NCBI GenBank assembly: GCA_964576925.1
Contig: CAZNWJ010000012.1
Coordinates: 48,374 to 112,373, forward strand
Direction of reading: 5' to 3'
Origin: JADJGC01 sp964576925
GTDB taxonomy: Bacteria; Zixibacteria; MSB-5A5; CAIYYT01
Length of the DNA stretch: 64,000 nucleotides
Below, piece after piece: positions 1 through 9,072 of the stretch. Every line of letters begins with the position of its first letter. Position 1 is the stretch's first letter. The notes beneath the pieces were generated by a model, which saw nothing but the letters and a program-made list of their open reading frames with translations, searched no databases and was not told the DNA's origin. Made by a program: the position numbers and the translations under genes.

Positions 1-264
1 ATTCAAAGCGTTATTCGAGGCGATCCGCAGAATCCAGGCTGCAAACGGGTACGCCTCATCGAAACTCTCGATCGCCTGGAACGCCTTGATAAAAGCCTCC
101 TGCGCCAAGTCGTCGGCGGCATCGTGCGATCCGCCCAGGCGGAAACAAAGCGCATAGACCCGTTTCTGGTAGCGTCGCACCAGCTCGCCGAACGCCTTGC
201 GCTCACCCCGTTTCGCCTGCCGGATCAACTCGACGTCGGTCGCGTCGGCGAACCCTACCATCAT
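1..264 (-). CDS. ECF-type RNA polymerase sigma factor, 3' part cut off by window edge
   Basis: The minus-strand frame from the paired ATG codons at 264/261 is open to base 1 and encodes the first 88 residues of a sigma-70 family protein. The helix containing ELVRRYQKRVYAL, followed by DDLAQEAFIKAFQ, is the signature of sigma region 2 (core binding and -10 recognition) in ECF sigma factors. Region 4 would lie beyond the window. It starts 21 bp after the holA stop, so it is probably cotranscribed with holA. There is no strong Shine-Dalgarno before the ATG pair, and which of the two starts is used cannot be decided. The family call is secure from the visible part; the regulon is unknown. Confidence 0.85.
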   Translation of the reverse strand, partial: MMVGFADATDVELIRQAKRGERKAFGELVRRYQKRVYALCFRLGGSHDAADDLAQEAFIKAFQAIESFDEAYPFAAWILRIASNNALN

Positions 265-285
265 GAGTACCAGCAAGAACAACGA

Positions 286-1299
286 TTATTCCTTCGCCGG
301 TGTTGCGATCCTGAGAATCATCCGCTCGAATATCTGTTGTTTGGATTCGGTTGAAAAGCGATCTGCGACCTCGGCCTCATACACCCGGTGCAACATGCCC
401 GCCAGTTCCTCCGGTTTGAACTTCGCTGCTTGTTCGCGAAGTCGTTGCAGGAGAAAGGGATGCATTCTGAGCTTACCGGCCAGATCGGCATCCTTGATCC
501 GGCTGTCGGCCGTCTGAAGCGTCAGCATTCGCTCAAACTGGTTGTAAAGCGCCCAAAATAGCTTTCCGCGCCCCTCGGCGCCCGTGCTCTCCAGGTATTG
601 CCGCGTCGCCACGAGTGCCGCCCGCAGTTTCCGCTGTGAGAGGTTCTCGGCTACGGCGTACTGGTCGAAGAAGTGGCTCGCCGACAGATACTCCTGCACG
701 TCGGCCAACGCCAGCTTCTTTTTGCCGTGATGCACGATCACGATCTTTTCGACTTCGTTCTCGATGTCGCCACAATCGTTGCCGACCAGCCGCGCGAATT
801 CATTGACCGCTGCCGCCTCGACACTGATTCCGCGTGCAGAAAAACGAGCTTGGATATAGGCAGGCAGGTGGTTGTCGTAAATCTCCTTCGTTTCGATTAC
901 TGTGCAACACCCTGTCAGCGCCTTGGAAAATGCTTTGCGCCCGTCCAACTTCGTGGCCGTCGCAATAAACACCGTGCTCGCATCCTTCTGTTTCAGCAGT
1001 CGCGGCAGAAGCTCCTGCGACTTTTCCGGCAGCTTCTCGATGTCCGACACGATCACGACCGTGTTACCCCCAAACAACGGCACACCTGCCAATAGCTGCT
1101 CCAGAAGCTGCGGCCCCGCCTTCTTGCCGATCAACGAATGCCGATTCAGCGCGCCGCCTTTCTCGCCGAGATAGTGCCGCGTGACTTTTTCCGTGATCAG
1201 GAATTTCTGGTGGTAGTCCTCGCCGAGCAACAGATAGGCGCTGTCGAACTTCCCCCCTTCCATTCGCTCCAAGGACTGCGCAAATGTCATTTTGTCCAC
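286..1299 (-). CDS. holA: DNA polymerase III subunit delta
   Basis: A 337-residue protein of the usual length for HolA, the clamp-loader wrench subunit that opens the beta sliding clamp. The N-terminal part follows the HolA plan: SAYLLLGEDYHQKFL near residue 20, then a degenerate AAA+ fold with VVIVSDIEKLPEKSQ and STVFIATATKLDGRK. The helical middle contains FARLVGNDCGDIENEVEKI, the conserved GxDxxxxxNEleKL-type motif. The C-terminal collar domain has LFWALYNQFERML. The start is GTG at 1299; an ATG lies three codons in. The GTG has no Shine-Dalgarno and sits 6 nt after a perfectly spaced promoter, so it is probably a leaderless start. The ECF sigma gene follows 21 bp downstream. Confidence 0.93.
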   Translation of the reverse strand: MDKMTFAQSLERMEGGKFDSAYLLLGEDYHQKFLITEKVTRHYLGEKGGALNRHSLIGKKAGPQLLEQLLAGVPLFGGNTVVIVSDIEKLPEKSQELLPRLLKQKDASTVFIATATKLDGRKAFSKALTGCCTVIETKEIYDNHLPAYIQARFSARGISVEAAAVNEFARLVGNDCGDIENEVEKIVIVHHGKKKLALADVQEYLSASHFFDQYAVAENLSQRKLRAALVATRQYLESTGAEGRGKLFWALYNQFERMLTLQTADSRIKDADLAGKLRMHPFLLQRLREQAAKFKPEELAGMLHRVYEAEVADRFSTESKQQIFERMILRIATPAKE

Positions 1300-1305
1300 G
1301 CCCCG

Positions 1306-1334
1306 ATGTTATGCCAATTCAAGCCGCTTGTCAA
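1306..1334 (-). promoter_or_regulatory. Sigma-70-type promoter of holA, leaderless
   Basis: On the minus strand there is TTGACA (1329-1334), a 17-nt spacer and TAACAT (1306-1311). Only six bases separate the -10 box from the GTG start of holA, so transcription is expected to begin at or next to the start codon. The hexamers and spacing are seen directly; use of the site is inferred. Confidence 0.6.
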
Positions 1335-1350
1335 TCAGACAGGCGCAGAG

Positions 1351-1384
1351 AAAAACAAAACAGGCGAGACCGGAGCCTCGCCTG
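1351..1384 (-). terminator. Rho-independent terminator after the RNase H-like gene
   Basis: A perfect 8-bp inverted repeat (CAGGCGAG / CTCGCCTG, 1361-1384) with an 8-nt loop is followed on the minus strand by TTTTGTTTTT. It separates the 1410 gene from the holA promoter. Confidence 0.85.
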
Positions 1385-1409
1385 CTTCGTTGGGAGGGTA
1401 TGTGTAATG

Positions 1410-1790
1410 TCAGTCAGCGGCTAAGCCTTGGGTCGCGGGATTCTCCCGCTGCGGAATCCAATTCAGCGAATAGCTGAATTTATTGCGGAACAACAGCGCC
1501 ATACTGCGGAACGGCTGCAGGTCCTTGTTGCAATACATCTTTTCGTTGATCTGGTTGACGACCGTGAAACTGTCGCCGTAAACCTCGATCGTCCGGTCGC
1601 GGAACACCTGCGGGTTAAGCTCGACAAACTCCAGCAACGTGAGGAGAGCGGCATACTCGCATTCGGCGGGACTGCCCGCAAAGCGGGAACGAAAGACGAT
1701 CCCGGCATCGGGAACGCTAAACGAGATCACGGCATTGTGCAGGCCGTCTTCACGCTTCTCTTGAACCTCTGAGTAAAAGTAGCATTCCAT
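1410..1790 (-). CDS. RNase H-fold protein, probably non-catalytic
   Basis: A 126-residue protein starting at ATG 1790, chosen because GAGGAGG lies six bases upstream; a longer frame to 1874 exists but has no such site. The layout matches RNase HI-like (RVT_3) domains: PAECEYAALLTLLEF (helix with the conserved Glu), then EVYGDSFTVVNQIN (the strand with the conserved Asp), then WIPQRENPATQGLAAD, resembling the closing RxxN..AD motif. The first strand reads ECYFYSEVQEK and lacks the Asp that normally opens the active site, so hydrolysis of RNA-DNA hybrids is doubtful. The fold call is good; the function is not known. It is a single gene followed by its own terminator. Confidence 0.75.
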   Translation of the reverse strand: MECYFYSEVQEKREDGLHNAVISFSVPDAGIVFRSRFAGSPAECEYAALLTLLEFVELNPQVFRDRTIEVYGDSFTVVNQINEKMYCNKDLQPFRSMALLFRNKFSYSLNWIPQRENPATQGLAAD

Positions 1791-2029
1791 ATCGGTCCTC
1801 CTCATTGCTGTGTCAGGACTTAAAGCAAACCTCGTGCCGCAGCCAGCCATTGACAGGATTGCCCGAATCGGCATGGGTATGGCCGCAGCAACATAGATAT
1901 CCTCTTTTGGTGCAATTGATTAGGTATGGACGAAGCCCCCGCCTCGTGAAAACTGGTGCTTGAAGTCGACTTGGGAGGGCAAGCAAGACTGCAACGCACT
2001 TCACAGCCTGTGCAGCGACATTCGATTTC

Positions 2030-3205
2030 TTAGCGAATCATCAATTGCTCGTAACTGACGCCGCCAACGATCCGCGTGTGCTCCTGCCAGGCGAAGCGGT
2101 CGGTCATTCCGGCAATGTAGTCTTTGACCACCATCCGGATCGGCTGGTCGAATAGCCGCTGGCGGAACTTCTCGGGCAGCAGCTCGGGATCGGCTAGGTA
2201 GGCTTGGAACAACTCGCTGACGATCTTGATCGCAATCCGGTTGATCTCCACTAGTCGCTCGTCGCGGTAAAGACGATCAAACAGGAGCTTCTTCAACTCG
2301 CGCGCTTCCTGGTGCGCCGCCTCCGAAAACGCCACCAGATTTTCCCGGCAGTTCTGGACATCGGCAAACGTCTCGACCCCATATTGCGCCAGCCGTCGCG
2401 CCGTAGAGTTGATGATATCCGACACGCCCCAATTGATCAGCAGACGCACCAGGTGGTAGTGCCGTTTCCGTCGTGTCAGCTCGGGATACGACACCTGCGA
2501 CTGCTGCAATAGTCGCGCAATAACCGGCACCTCGATCAATTCTTCGTTGGTGAGAATCGACGAGAAAAATCCGTCATCGACGTCGTGGGCGTTATAGGCG
2601 ATCTCGTCGGCAAAATTGACGATCTGCCCTTCGAGAGTGGGACGTAACTGCGGATCAAAGTCTCCGCCGACCGGCATGTCGTAGTCGGTTTCATGCTTGA
2701 CGATCCCTTCGCGCACCTCGAAGGTGAGATTCAATCCCCGAAAATGCGGATAGCGGTCTTCGATAAAATCGACAACCCTGAGCGACTGCGCATTATGGTT
2801 GAACCCGCCCTCATCCTTGAGAATCATCCGCAGCGCATCTTCGCCCGCATGGCCGAACGGCGTATGCCCCAAGTCGTGCACCAGCGCCACGGTTTCGGCG
2901 AGATCCTCATTGAGGCGCAATGCCCGCGCGATCGTCCGCGAAATCTGCGCCACCTCCATGGTGTGTGTTAAACGCGTCCGAAAATGATCGTCATTGGGGG
3001 AGGCAAAAACCTGCGTCTTGTGCTTCAGCCGCCGAAATCCGGCCGAGTGGATCACCCGGTCGCGGTCGCGCTGGAAGCAGGTGCGGTAACCATGCTCCGC
3101 TTCAGGGAACTGCCGCCCCCGCGAGCGCGCACTGTGCGCTGAGTATGGCGCAAGTACCTGCGCTTCCTGCTGTTCGAGAAATTCCCTGGTCACCAAGTAT
3201 TGCAT
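2030..3205 (-). CDS. dgt: dGTPase-like HD-domain nucleotide triphosphohydrolase
   Basis: A 391-residue member of the deoxyguanosinetriphosphate triphosphohydrolase-like family, whose enzymes cleave dNTPs to the nucleoside and triphosphate. The HD-superfamily metal ligands are visible: H81 in RTRLTHTMEVAQ, H110-D111 in ALVHDLGHTPFGHAGE, with H114 and H119. FADEIAYNAHDVDDG near residue 200 is the expected later Asp motif. The N-terminal segment YRTCFQRDRDRVIHSAGFRRL is also typical of the family. It starts at ATG 3205, two bases after the stop of the upstream barrel gene, so it is the last gene of that operon. The exact nucleotide preference cannot be read from sequence. Confidence 0.9.
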   Translation of the reverse strand: MQYLVTREFLEQQEAQVLAPYSAHSARSRGRQFPEAEHGYRTCFQRDRDRVIHSAGFRRLKHKTQVFASPNDDHFRTRLTHTMEVAQISRTIARALRLNEDLAETVALVHDLGHTPFGHAGEDALRMILKDEGGFNHNAQSLRVVDFIEDRYPHFRGLNLTFEVREGIVKHETDYDMPVGGDFDPQLRPTLEGQIVNFADEIAYNAHDVDDGFFSSILTNEELIEVPVIARLLQQSQVSYPELTRRKRHYHLVRLLINWGVSDIINSTARRLAQYGVETFADVQNCRENLVAFSEAAHQEARELKKLLFDRLYRDERLVEINRIAIKIVSELFQAYLADPELLPEKFRQRLFDQPIRMVVKDYIAGMTDRFAWQEHTRIVGGVSYEQLMIR

Positions 3206-3207
3206 AA

Positions 3208-4080
3208 CTAGCGGGCATAAAGCACTCCAAAGCGGTGCGTCCCGCCTAAATATACATTATTCCGGTAGCCATACTCAAATTCAATTCCTCCCACCTTGAT
3301 TGCCACGCCGCCGGCAAAATCCGTTGGATTCGTCGCGATACCGACCAGCAAAGCCAACGGTCCGGCGATCTTCAACCTTTGACCCGCATGAAATCGGTCG
3401 GGCAGGTGCTCGATCACATCGTGCATCAGCGACACCGACAGCTCATCCGTCGGCGCCCAGCCGAGCGCGATCAGAACACTTCGCGGCGTTGCTTCGGTGC
3501 CGTCAGTAAAGCGACTCGCGCCGAGATTGTGCCCCGCAATCGCCGCGCGCAGCGACGAGTCTATCTTAATTGCCGCTCCGCATCCCCACGAGAACCGGTC
3601 GAGCGAACGATACCCCTCGCCAAACTCAACGGCCTGATACGCTCCGCTCAGGCCGATACGAAGCGGTCCCATAAACTGCCGCGACATCGCCAGGCCGACA
3701 TTTCGTTCCCAGTAGAATTCCGATCCGCCAAGTTGTTGTAGACCGATAACGCCGGCCCAGTGACCGCGCACATAGCCTGCCGCGGCGCTGTATAGCTCGA
3801 ATTCCGACATGCCATGCAAGCGGCCCCAATTTGCCTCCAAACCCAGGCCGCGATCGAGTGCCAGCGCCGGCAGAGCCAGTGCCGAAAACGGCAATATCCT
3901 GAATAGATCTACAGCTCCAGCCATCGCAAACGACCCTGCCGAACCAGCCTGCTCCTCCAGAGTCGCCGCGGCGGTCTCCGCAGACAGCGCAAAAACGAGA
4001 GTCACTATCCAGCTGTTAACGACCCGCCGCAACCGCAAACCCCACTTTCGTCTCAAAGCCGCTGCCGTCCTCGGCAGCAA
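3208..4080 (-). CDS. Predicted outer-membrane beta-barrel protein
   Basis: Up to 290 residues. After a hydrophobic stretch (SWIVTLVFALSAETAAA) that reads as a signal peptide, the chain is a series of alternating amphipathic strands such as MGPLRIGLSGAYQAVEFGEG and ends in HRFGVLYAR, as small outer-membrane barrels do. It recalls PorV-like barrels of the FCB group, but I cannot assign a family. The start is uncertain: TTG 4080 overlaps the upstream gene by 65 bp, while TTG 4035, TTG 4029 or GTG 4005 would overlap little or not at all. It lies between the lamin-tail gene and dgt, and translational coupling is likely. Being next to a surface protein suggests a role in export or anchoring, which is inference. 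Confidence 0.6.
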   Translation of the reverse strand: MLPRTAAALRRKWGLRLRRVVNSWIVTLVFALSAETAAATLEEQAGSAGSFAMAGAVDLFRILPFSALALPALALDRGLGLEANWGRLHGMSEFELYSAAAGYVRGHWAGVIGLQQLGGSEFYWERNVGLAMSRQFMGPLRIGLSGAYQAVEFGEGYRSLDRFSWGCGAAIKIDSSLRAAIAGHNLGASRFTDGTEATPRSVLIALGWAPTDELSVSLMHDVIEHLPDRFHAGQRLKIAGPLALLVGIATNPTDFAGGVAIKVGGIEFEYGYRNNVYLGGTHRFGVLYAR

Positions 4081-7000
4081 CCTTCAGGATGTACGCCCCG
4101 ATCGGCAGCCTTTGGAAGTAGTCCGAGGCGCCATCGTATTGAATCTCGCCCGAGGAAAACGGCCGCGCCTCAGCCAGCGTCCGGTGCCGGCGTCCGACAA
4201 GGTCAAAAACCTCAATCGTCAGCGGCGTCGCCGGCGGACAGGTAATTAGAATCGTCAGCTGCTCTTGCTGCGACGGTGCAAAAACGCGCCGGGGGATATT
4301 CAGAGCCACGGCATCGTAAGTAGGACCGCTGACCGAATTCGCAACGCACGGTGTCGAGCCCGACTCGGCCGTCGAGACATACCAACGCTGACCGTCAGCT
4401 TCGTTCAGCTCGAGCGACCGATTCTCCCCCGGCGCCTTCAAGAACGAAACACTGTCGATCAGCGTCCCAAACTCGTCGCACAGCATCAGCCCGTCACCTT
4501 CGTTGTTCAGGCTCCTCCACGAAGAGACCTCCAGCACTTGGCACCCTGCACCGTAAAGATTTCGAAATGCCAGACTATCCTGAACGACCACAAGGTAGCC
4601 TTCTGGTACAAGGTCAATGCCCCCGACAATCGCCGACTGGCTCACGCTGTCGCCGATTTGCCAGCCGGAGCACGACACCTCCAACTCGCTGACATTGCAG
4701 ATTTCAATCCATTCACTTTCCAGCCCATCCTTCGGCGCCGCCAAGAATTCGGTGATTCGAATCTCCCTCGTCAGCGAACCGGTGGAGATTTCACCGAAGG
4801 CGCTGTCATTCGAGGCAACTTCATCCGATTCCAGCAGCGCCATCAGCCGATGACGGCCGGGACTCAATTCGACCTCGCCTGCGATTTCCAGCGAATCGAA
4901 AACCACAATGGCGCCGATGACTATATCAGCCAACTTGTCTTCTTCGCCAAAATCGTGATCGCCGTCGACGTCATCGAATAGCGAGAATCGCGCCGCCGGA
5001 GCATCCAATCGTCCGCAATTCTTGATCCAACCGCGGATTTTGATCCAGTCTACACCCCTGTCCGACCGTTCGATTGCGAGCCTTGAATTCCCGAACCCCC
5101 GATCGAGTTCCGGCAATTCGCGCGACACCGAGTTCCCATGGCAAGGCGTCGCCCCCACCGTGTCAATTGACCCAAACCAGCGCACTACCCCCGGTCGATC
5201 CTCGATCTCATTGAGTTCCCACGATCGATTACCGCCATGCCCGTTTGCATATCTAACGCTGTCCACGAGGTGCCCGAATTCGTCGCGTACAACGATAACA
5301 TCACCTCCGTTGTTGAGGTTGCGCCACCCACTCACCCCCACGACTTCGCAATCGCTGTCATAGAAATTCTCAAAACCGCTGCTGTCCTGCGCCAAAACCA
5401 GATACTCCCCCGGCATCAGCAAGCCACCGTGCTCGAACAAGGTCGCGCCGCTCTCGTCCCCCACGGACCAGCGCGCCATTCGTACGGGATAATCGACATT
5501 GCTCCGCAGTTCCACCCACTCGCTTTCGAGCAGGCCGTCAGGGTCGGCAAGAAACTCCGTGATCAGCACCTCCCCGGTCAGCGCTCCTACGGTCACAACT
5601 GCCATCGCCTCATTGTTGCCAGGGACCTCGTCATCTGTAAGTCTGGCCCGCAGCCAGTGACGGCCGCGGCTCAGTTCAATTCCATGCTCCAGCCGAACCG
5701 AGTCACCGATTTCGACCACGGGTACGTCCAACTCGCTCAGAAATTCTGACGGATCGGGCATTTGATTCCGATTGCGGTCGTCGAAAATCGTAAGCTTCGA
5801 CACCGGTGACGGCAGCCGGCCGAGATTCCTGATCAGGAACTCCATCTGCACCAGCAATGGATTGAGCGAATCGATTTCCAACTGGATCTTATTCCCCGCC
5901 AGCGCCAGATCAAAGGCCGGCAGCAAGATCCGAATCGAATTCAGCTTGCAAGGTGTGGCGCCGACGGAATCGCTGCAGAGATAGAATTCGTGACTGAACA
6001 CTGCCCCGCTCGAATCCGGATCGCGTTCCCAGCTTTGGTCAGGGCTGGATTGCGCCTCGTAGCCGAGCGAATCAATTAGAATCCCAAAATCATTGATCAG
6101 AATAAGATCGCCGATAGCGTCATCCAGTACCGGCCAATTTTTCAATTCGATAATCATGCAGCCAAGATCGCCAAACGCTTCTGCAAGCTTAACGCTGTCC
6201 TCGCAAATCACCGCGCGCTCCCCCGCTGCAATCGCGGCGTCGACTGCCACCGAATCATGTTTCTCGCGACTCCAAACACTCCAGCCCTGCAGAGGCACCG
6301 GATATCCCGCAACATTCTCGGCCTCCAACCATTCACCGCCTCCCGAATCAGTGGAGAATGGCAAGAACTCCGTCATGCGAAGCTCTCTGAAACTCGAATT
6401 GACGTAGAAAAGTCTCTCGGCCGAGTTATCACTTGAATCACCGTCACCTGCCAGACCCAGCCATAATCGATTGCGACCGTCCAGAGCGAAGATCTCTCTC
6501 CGGACGCTGAGCAATGAATCGGGAAACAGAGTCTCCAAGCTTATCGTGTCGTGCCAATCGCCGTTACCCGCTATTCCGTCGCGGTCAATATCCAGGACGA
6601 GTTCGAGTGTGACAGCCGCAGGCAAGAGGCCTGAGTTCCAGATCGCCAACCGCACCTGCACGAGAGCGCCTGCTTGCTCTGGTACCTCGACCTCAACACT
6701 GTCGCTCACAATACCGAGATTGATCTCCGGCGCGACCATCGAGTTGGCGCGACCTGGCGTGGACTTGCTCGTATCCCGGCACGCGGCGAAATTGGTCGAG
6801 CGCGGAGAAATCGCCCAATTGATCCGCTCCAGCGAAACACCGTCCGGCGGCGAAGACCGCCAACTGACAACTTCTACCGCACCCGCTTGAATCGAAACCA
6901 GCTTCAGCGTATCACTCGAATTGCGCAGCGAAAACTTGGCGTTAACCAGCGGATATCGCTCTTCAGCGGCGTCTCCCCACACGCCGCTGCCATTACCCCA

Positions 7001-7363
7001 ATACGATTCAAACGAGGCAGAGCTGTCCGCCGCAATCGGTTTGCGTGACAATACCACGAAGCTCTCTGAATCGACAATGCGCGCGGCGAATCGCGAAGTG
7101 TCTTTGCCGTCAATCAGGGCGTACTGCGCCAGGTCAACCGGCTCCGGGGACGTGTTGATCAACTCGATCCACTCGAGCGCCGTTTCCGACCCCGGCTCGT
7201 TGATCATGATTTCGTTGACTACCAGCCCCGGCGCTGCCAGCACTTTCGCATTGATCGCGGCAGCGGCGAGCAAAGCCAGCAACCCGATTGTCACCCGGAT
7301 CTTCACGACGGAAATCTCAACGGCGCACCTTTGTTCCAAAGCCCGGTTCTTTTGCGACCGCAT
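4016..7363 (-). CDS. Secreted multi-lamin-tail-domain surface protein with FlgD/Por-like C-terminus
   Basis: A protein of about 1,100 residues. The best start may be GTG 7306, which leaves a clean signal peptide (KIRVTIGLLALLAAAAINA); ATG 7363 adds 19 residues. Four lamin-tail-like modules begin with variants of ITEFLxDPxGxxxSEWVEL at about residues 31, 308, 579 and 848 (numbered from the GTG), so the spacing is about 270 residues. Each module ends near a STPCxxN motif. Between them lie CARDB-like segments containing FDDxxxD and LSPGRHRLMALL. The last 75 residues (EVFDLVGRRHRTLAE ... LPIGAYILKV) resemble the FlgD/type-IX-sorting-like domain of FCB proteins. Lamin-tail domains in bacteria are found in secreted nucleases, phosphatases and adhesins; no catalytic domain is seen here, so a structural or adhesive role is likely. 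The gene belongs to a long minus-strand operon-like run. Confidence 0.8.
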   Translation of the reverse strand: MRSQKNRALEQRCAVEISVVKIRVTIGLLALLAAAAINAKVLAAPGLVVNEIMINEPGSETALEWIELINTSPEPVDLAQYALIDGKDTSRFAARIVDSESFVVLSRKPIAADSSASFESYWGNGSGVWGDAAEERYPLVNAKFSLRNSSDTLKLVSIQAGAVEVVSWRSSPPDGVSLERINWAISPRSTNFAACRDTSKSTPGRANSMVAPEINLGIVSDSVEVEVPEQAGALVQVRLAIWNSGLLPAAVTLELVLDIDRDGIAGNGDWHDTISLETLFPDSLLSVRREIFALDGRNRLWLGLAGDGDSSDNSAERLFYVNSSFRELRMTEFLPFSTDSGGGEWLEAENVAGYPVPLQGWSVWSREKHDSVAVDAAIAAGERAVICEDSVKLAEAFGDLGCMIIELKNWPVLDDAIGDLILINDFGILIDSLGYEAQSSPDQSWERDPDSSGAVFSHEFYLCSDSVGATPCKLNSIRILLPAFDLALAGNKIQLEIDSLNPLLVQMEFLIRNLGRLPSPVSKLTIFDDRNRNQMPDPSEFLSELDVPVVEIGDSVRLEHGIELSRGRHWLRARLTDDEVPGNNEAMAVVTVGALTGEVLITEFLADPDGLLESEWVELRSNVDYPVRMARWSVGDESGATLFEHGGLLMPGEYLVLAQDSSGFENFYDSDCEVVGVSGWRNLNNGGDVIVVRDEFGHLVDSVRYANGHGGNRSWELNEIEDRPGVVRWFGSIDTVGATPCHGNSVSRELPELDRGFGNSRLAIERSDRGVDWIKIRGWIKNCGRLDAPAARFSLFDDVDGDHDFGEEDKLADIVIGAIVVFDSLEIAGEVELSPGRHRLMALLESDEVASNDSAFGEISTGSLTREIRITEFLAAPKDGLESEWIEICNVSELEVSCSGWQIGDSVSQSAIVGGIDLVPEGYLVVVQDSLAFRNLYGAGCQVLEVSSWRSLNNEGDGLMLCDEFGTLIDSVSFLKAPGENRSLELNEADGQRWYVSTAESGSTPCVANSVSGPTYDAVALNIPRRVFAPSQQEQLTILITCPPATPLTIEVFDLVGRRHRTLAEARPFSSGEIQYDGASDYFQRLPIGAYILKVAAEDGSGFETKVGFAVAAGR

Positions 7364-7383
7364 ATATGGTCACGTTATTCCAC

Positions 7384-7410
7384 GTTATACGGCTTTCCCC
7401 TGCAAGTCAA
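7384..7410 (-). promoter_or_regulatory. Possible promoter of the lamin-tail gene
   Basis: On the minus strand TTGACT (7405-7410) and TATAAC (7384-7389) are separated by 15 bp; an overlapping TTGATT at 7409-7414 gives 19 bp. It lies in the 84-bp gap before the gene, about 20 bp from ATG 7363. Confidence 0.4.
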
Positions 7411-7447
7411 TCAATTTCTGACGAGGAGAATTTGGAGGTACCAAATC

Positions 7448-9070
7448 TCAGAAGTTGAGTTTCGTGTCGAGGCGGCACTCCCAGTCATCGACCCGTCGGC
7501 GTTCAGGATAGTACCGCGTCAACACGGTAACGCTGACGGCATTGCCCCGACCGTCTGAAAAGCGTTCTGAAATCGACATCAGCAGCTTTTCATTGCTCGC
7601 TACGCTCCAGTCCGAGTCGCGCCAATCCAGCGCTACTGCCACTCGCAGCGACTTGCGAATGACTGCCTCCATCTCTTGTCGCATTCGCCATTCCTCTCGG
7701 TCGTTGCCGTCAAGCGTTCGCATGCCCACCCTGACCAGATTCTCCGCTGTCAACCGCCCCGAAAGTCGCAGTTCTGTGCTACCGGTCAACCATTGCCGCG
7801 CATCGGCGGCGCTGGTCGCCAGATCAAAGTCTTCCCACAACCCCTGCAGCCGGACATTGCGCACGAATGCCAGCGTATCGTGATCTCGCCAACTCCAGTT
7901 CACTCGTGCCGCAATGCAATCGCGGTCTTCCAGGACGTTCCGCCAACGCACCAGATCAGTGCGTATCTTCTGCCATGCCGAAAGCTGGTACTCCGTTTCG
8001 ATAGCGACACCGCGTCTGCCGGTGCGCTTGTCAGAATACTCAAAATCAATCTCCGGAATTTCGGTCGTGCCGTAATCGGCATAAGCATACCCGCCCGACT
8101 CGACATTCTTGTAGTTGCGGCCGTAGGAGAAGGCGATGATCTCGAATATCCTTCTTGGGTGTCGCCAATCGAAGCTGAACTGGAGAGCTGCTCCGCCATT
8201 CGCTATCACGGATGACTCCCCTTTGAACATCCAAGCAGGATTCCCATAATGAATGAACGGCGACAACACGTACCGTGTAGTGCTGCCATGACCGAATTCC
8301 CCCAGTGTTTGTCGCAATATGCCTAATCCACCTGCGGGACGATGGTAGTCGAGTTCAACGAATGTAGCGAAGCTGCTTCTGAAGTGACGCGTCCCTTCGA
8401 CATGCGAAGCAAATCCTGTGATTCGTCCATCTCGTCCAAGATCCGATCTGATATAGATCCCATTCTGAAATGATCGTGATGGAAAGAGAAAGCTGGACGC
8501 AAAATCATCGCGCCTTCTAAGAGCAGAGGGGACTCCACTGGCTCCACTTGTAAGCCTGCTGGTCAACTCGGGCACAAAACTCCCGAAAACTGCATCCCAG
8601 TAACCACCGTGCTTGGATCTTCCTCTCATTCGCACCGACCGCTTTCGAATCGTGCTGCTTCCAGCGCGCGGATGGTCCAGATCAAGTGAGGCACCCGCAA
8701 ACTGGTTTCCAATAAGCAAATGGTCAACCCTGGAGCAGTCATCATCATCGAGTGAAAGCAGCATATGCGAACTCAAGGCTACGAGTGGTGGCCGTTGACT
8801 TGGCACTTTCGGGGCACGAAATCTTGCACTCGGATCGTAAACCCCATCTGGGATCGCCTTCAATTCGGGTCCGCTGAAAGATCCCAATAGCAAATCTAGA
8901 ACCAACTCATACTCCTCCCCCGTTATCTCCCCCGCCGCCAAAGCCTCATCCAACTGCTCGATGCTCTTGAATACCTGGTCGACAAAAAATATCGGCAAAG
9001 CTATCGATGTTACCGGCAGCCACACGATGACCAGCGCAGCCACCACCCACTTTGTCTGATTTGAACTCAT
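7448..9070 (-). CDS. Exported protein of unknown function with C-terminal beta-barrel-like region
   Basis: 540 residues, not recognised. Residues 8-27 (WVVAALVIVWLPVTSIALP) look like a signal peptide. Next comes a short helical part, SIEQLDEALAAGEITGEEYE, of the type that precedes many orphan envelope proteins. From about residue 200 the chain is rich in alternating polar and aromatic strands (TFVELDYHRPAGGLG, LQFSFDWRHPRRIFEIIAF, VSVTVLTRYYPE), typical of an outer-membrane barrel. It starts two bases after the NtrC-like regulator gene ends, so it is translationally linked to the regulator, and it precedes the lamin-tail gene. I infer an envelope role only. Confidence 0.6.
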   Translation of the reverse strand: MSSNQTKWVVAALVIVWLPVTSIALPIFFVDQVFKSIEQLDEALAAGEITGEEYELVLDLLLGSFSGPELKAIPDGVYDPSARFRAPKVPSQRPPLVALSSHMLLSLDDDDCSRVDHLLIGNQFAGASLDLDHPRAGSSTIRKRSVRMRGRSKHGGYWDAVFGSFVPELTSRLTSGASGVPSALRRRDDFASSFLFPSRSFQNGIYIRSDLGRDGRITGFASHVEGTRHFRSSFATFVELDYHRPAGGLGILRQTLGEFGHGSTTRYVLSPFIHYGNPAWMFKGESSVIANGGAALQFSFDWRHPRRIFEIIAFSYGRNYKNVESGGYAYADYGTTEIPEIDFEYSDKRTGRRGVAIETEYQLSAWQKIRTDLVRWRNVLEDRDCIAARVNWSWRDHDTLAFVRNVRLQGLWEDFDLATSAADARQWLTGSTELRLSGRLTAENLVRVGMRTLDGNDREEWRMRQEMEAVIRKSLRVAVALDWRDSDWSVASNEKLLMSISERFSDGRGNAVSVTVLTRYYPERRRVDDWECRLDTKLNF

Positions 9071-9072
9071 GG

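Noticed and set aside
1813..2004. 63-codon minus-strand frame between the RNase H-like gene and dgt
   Set aside because: It has no ribosome site or family and overlaps the strong Shine-Dalgarno region of the 1410 gene; the 240-bp gap is left without a gene.
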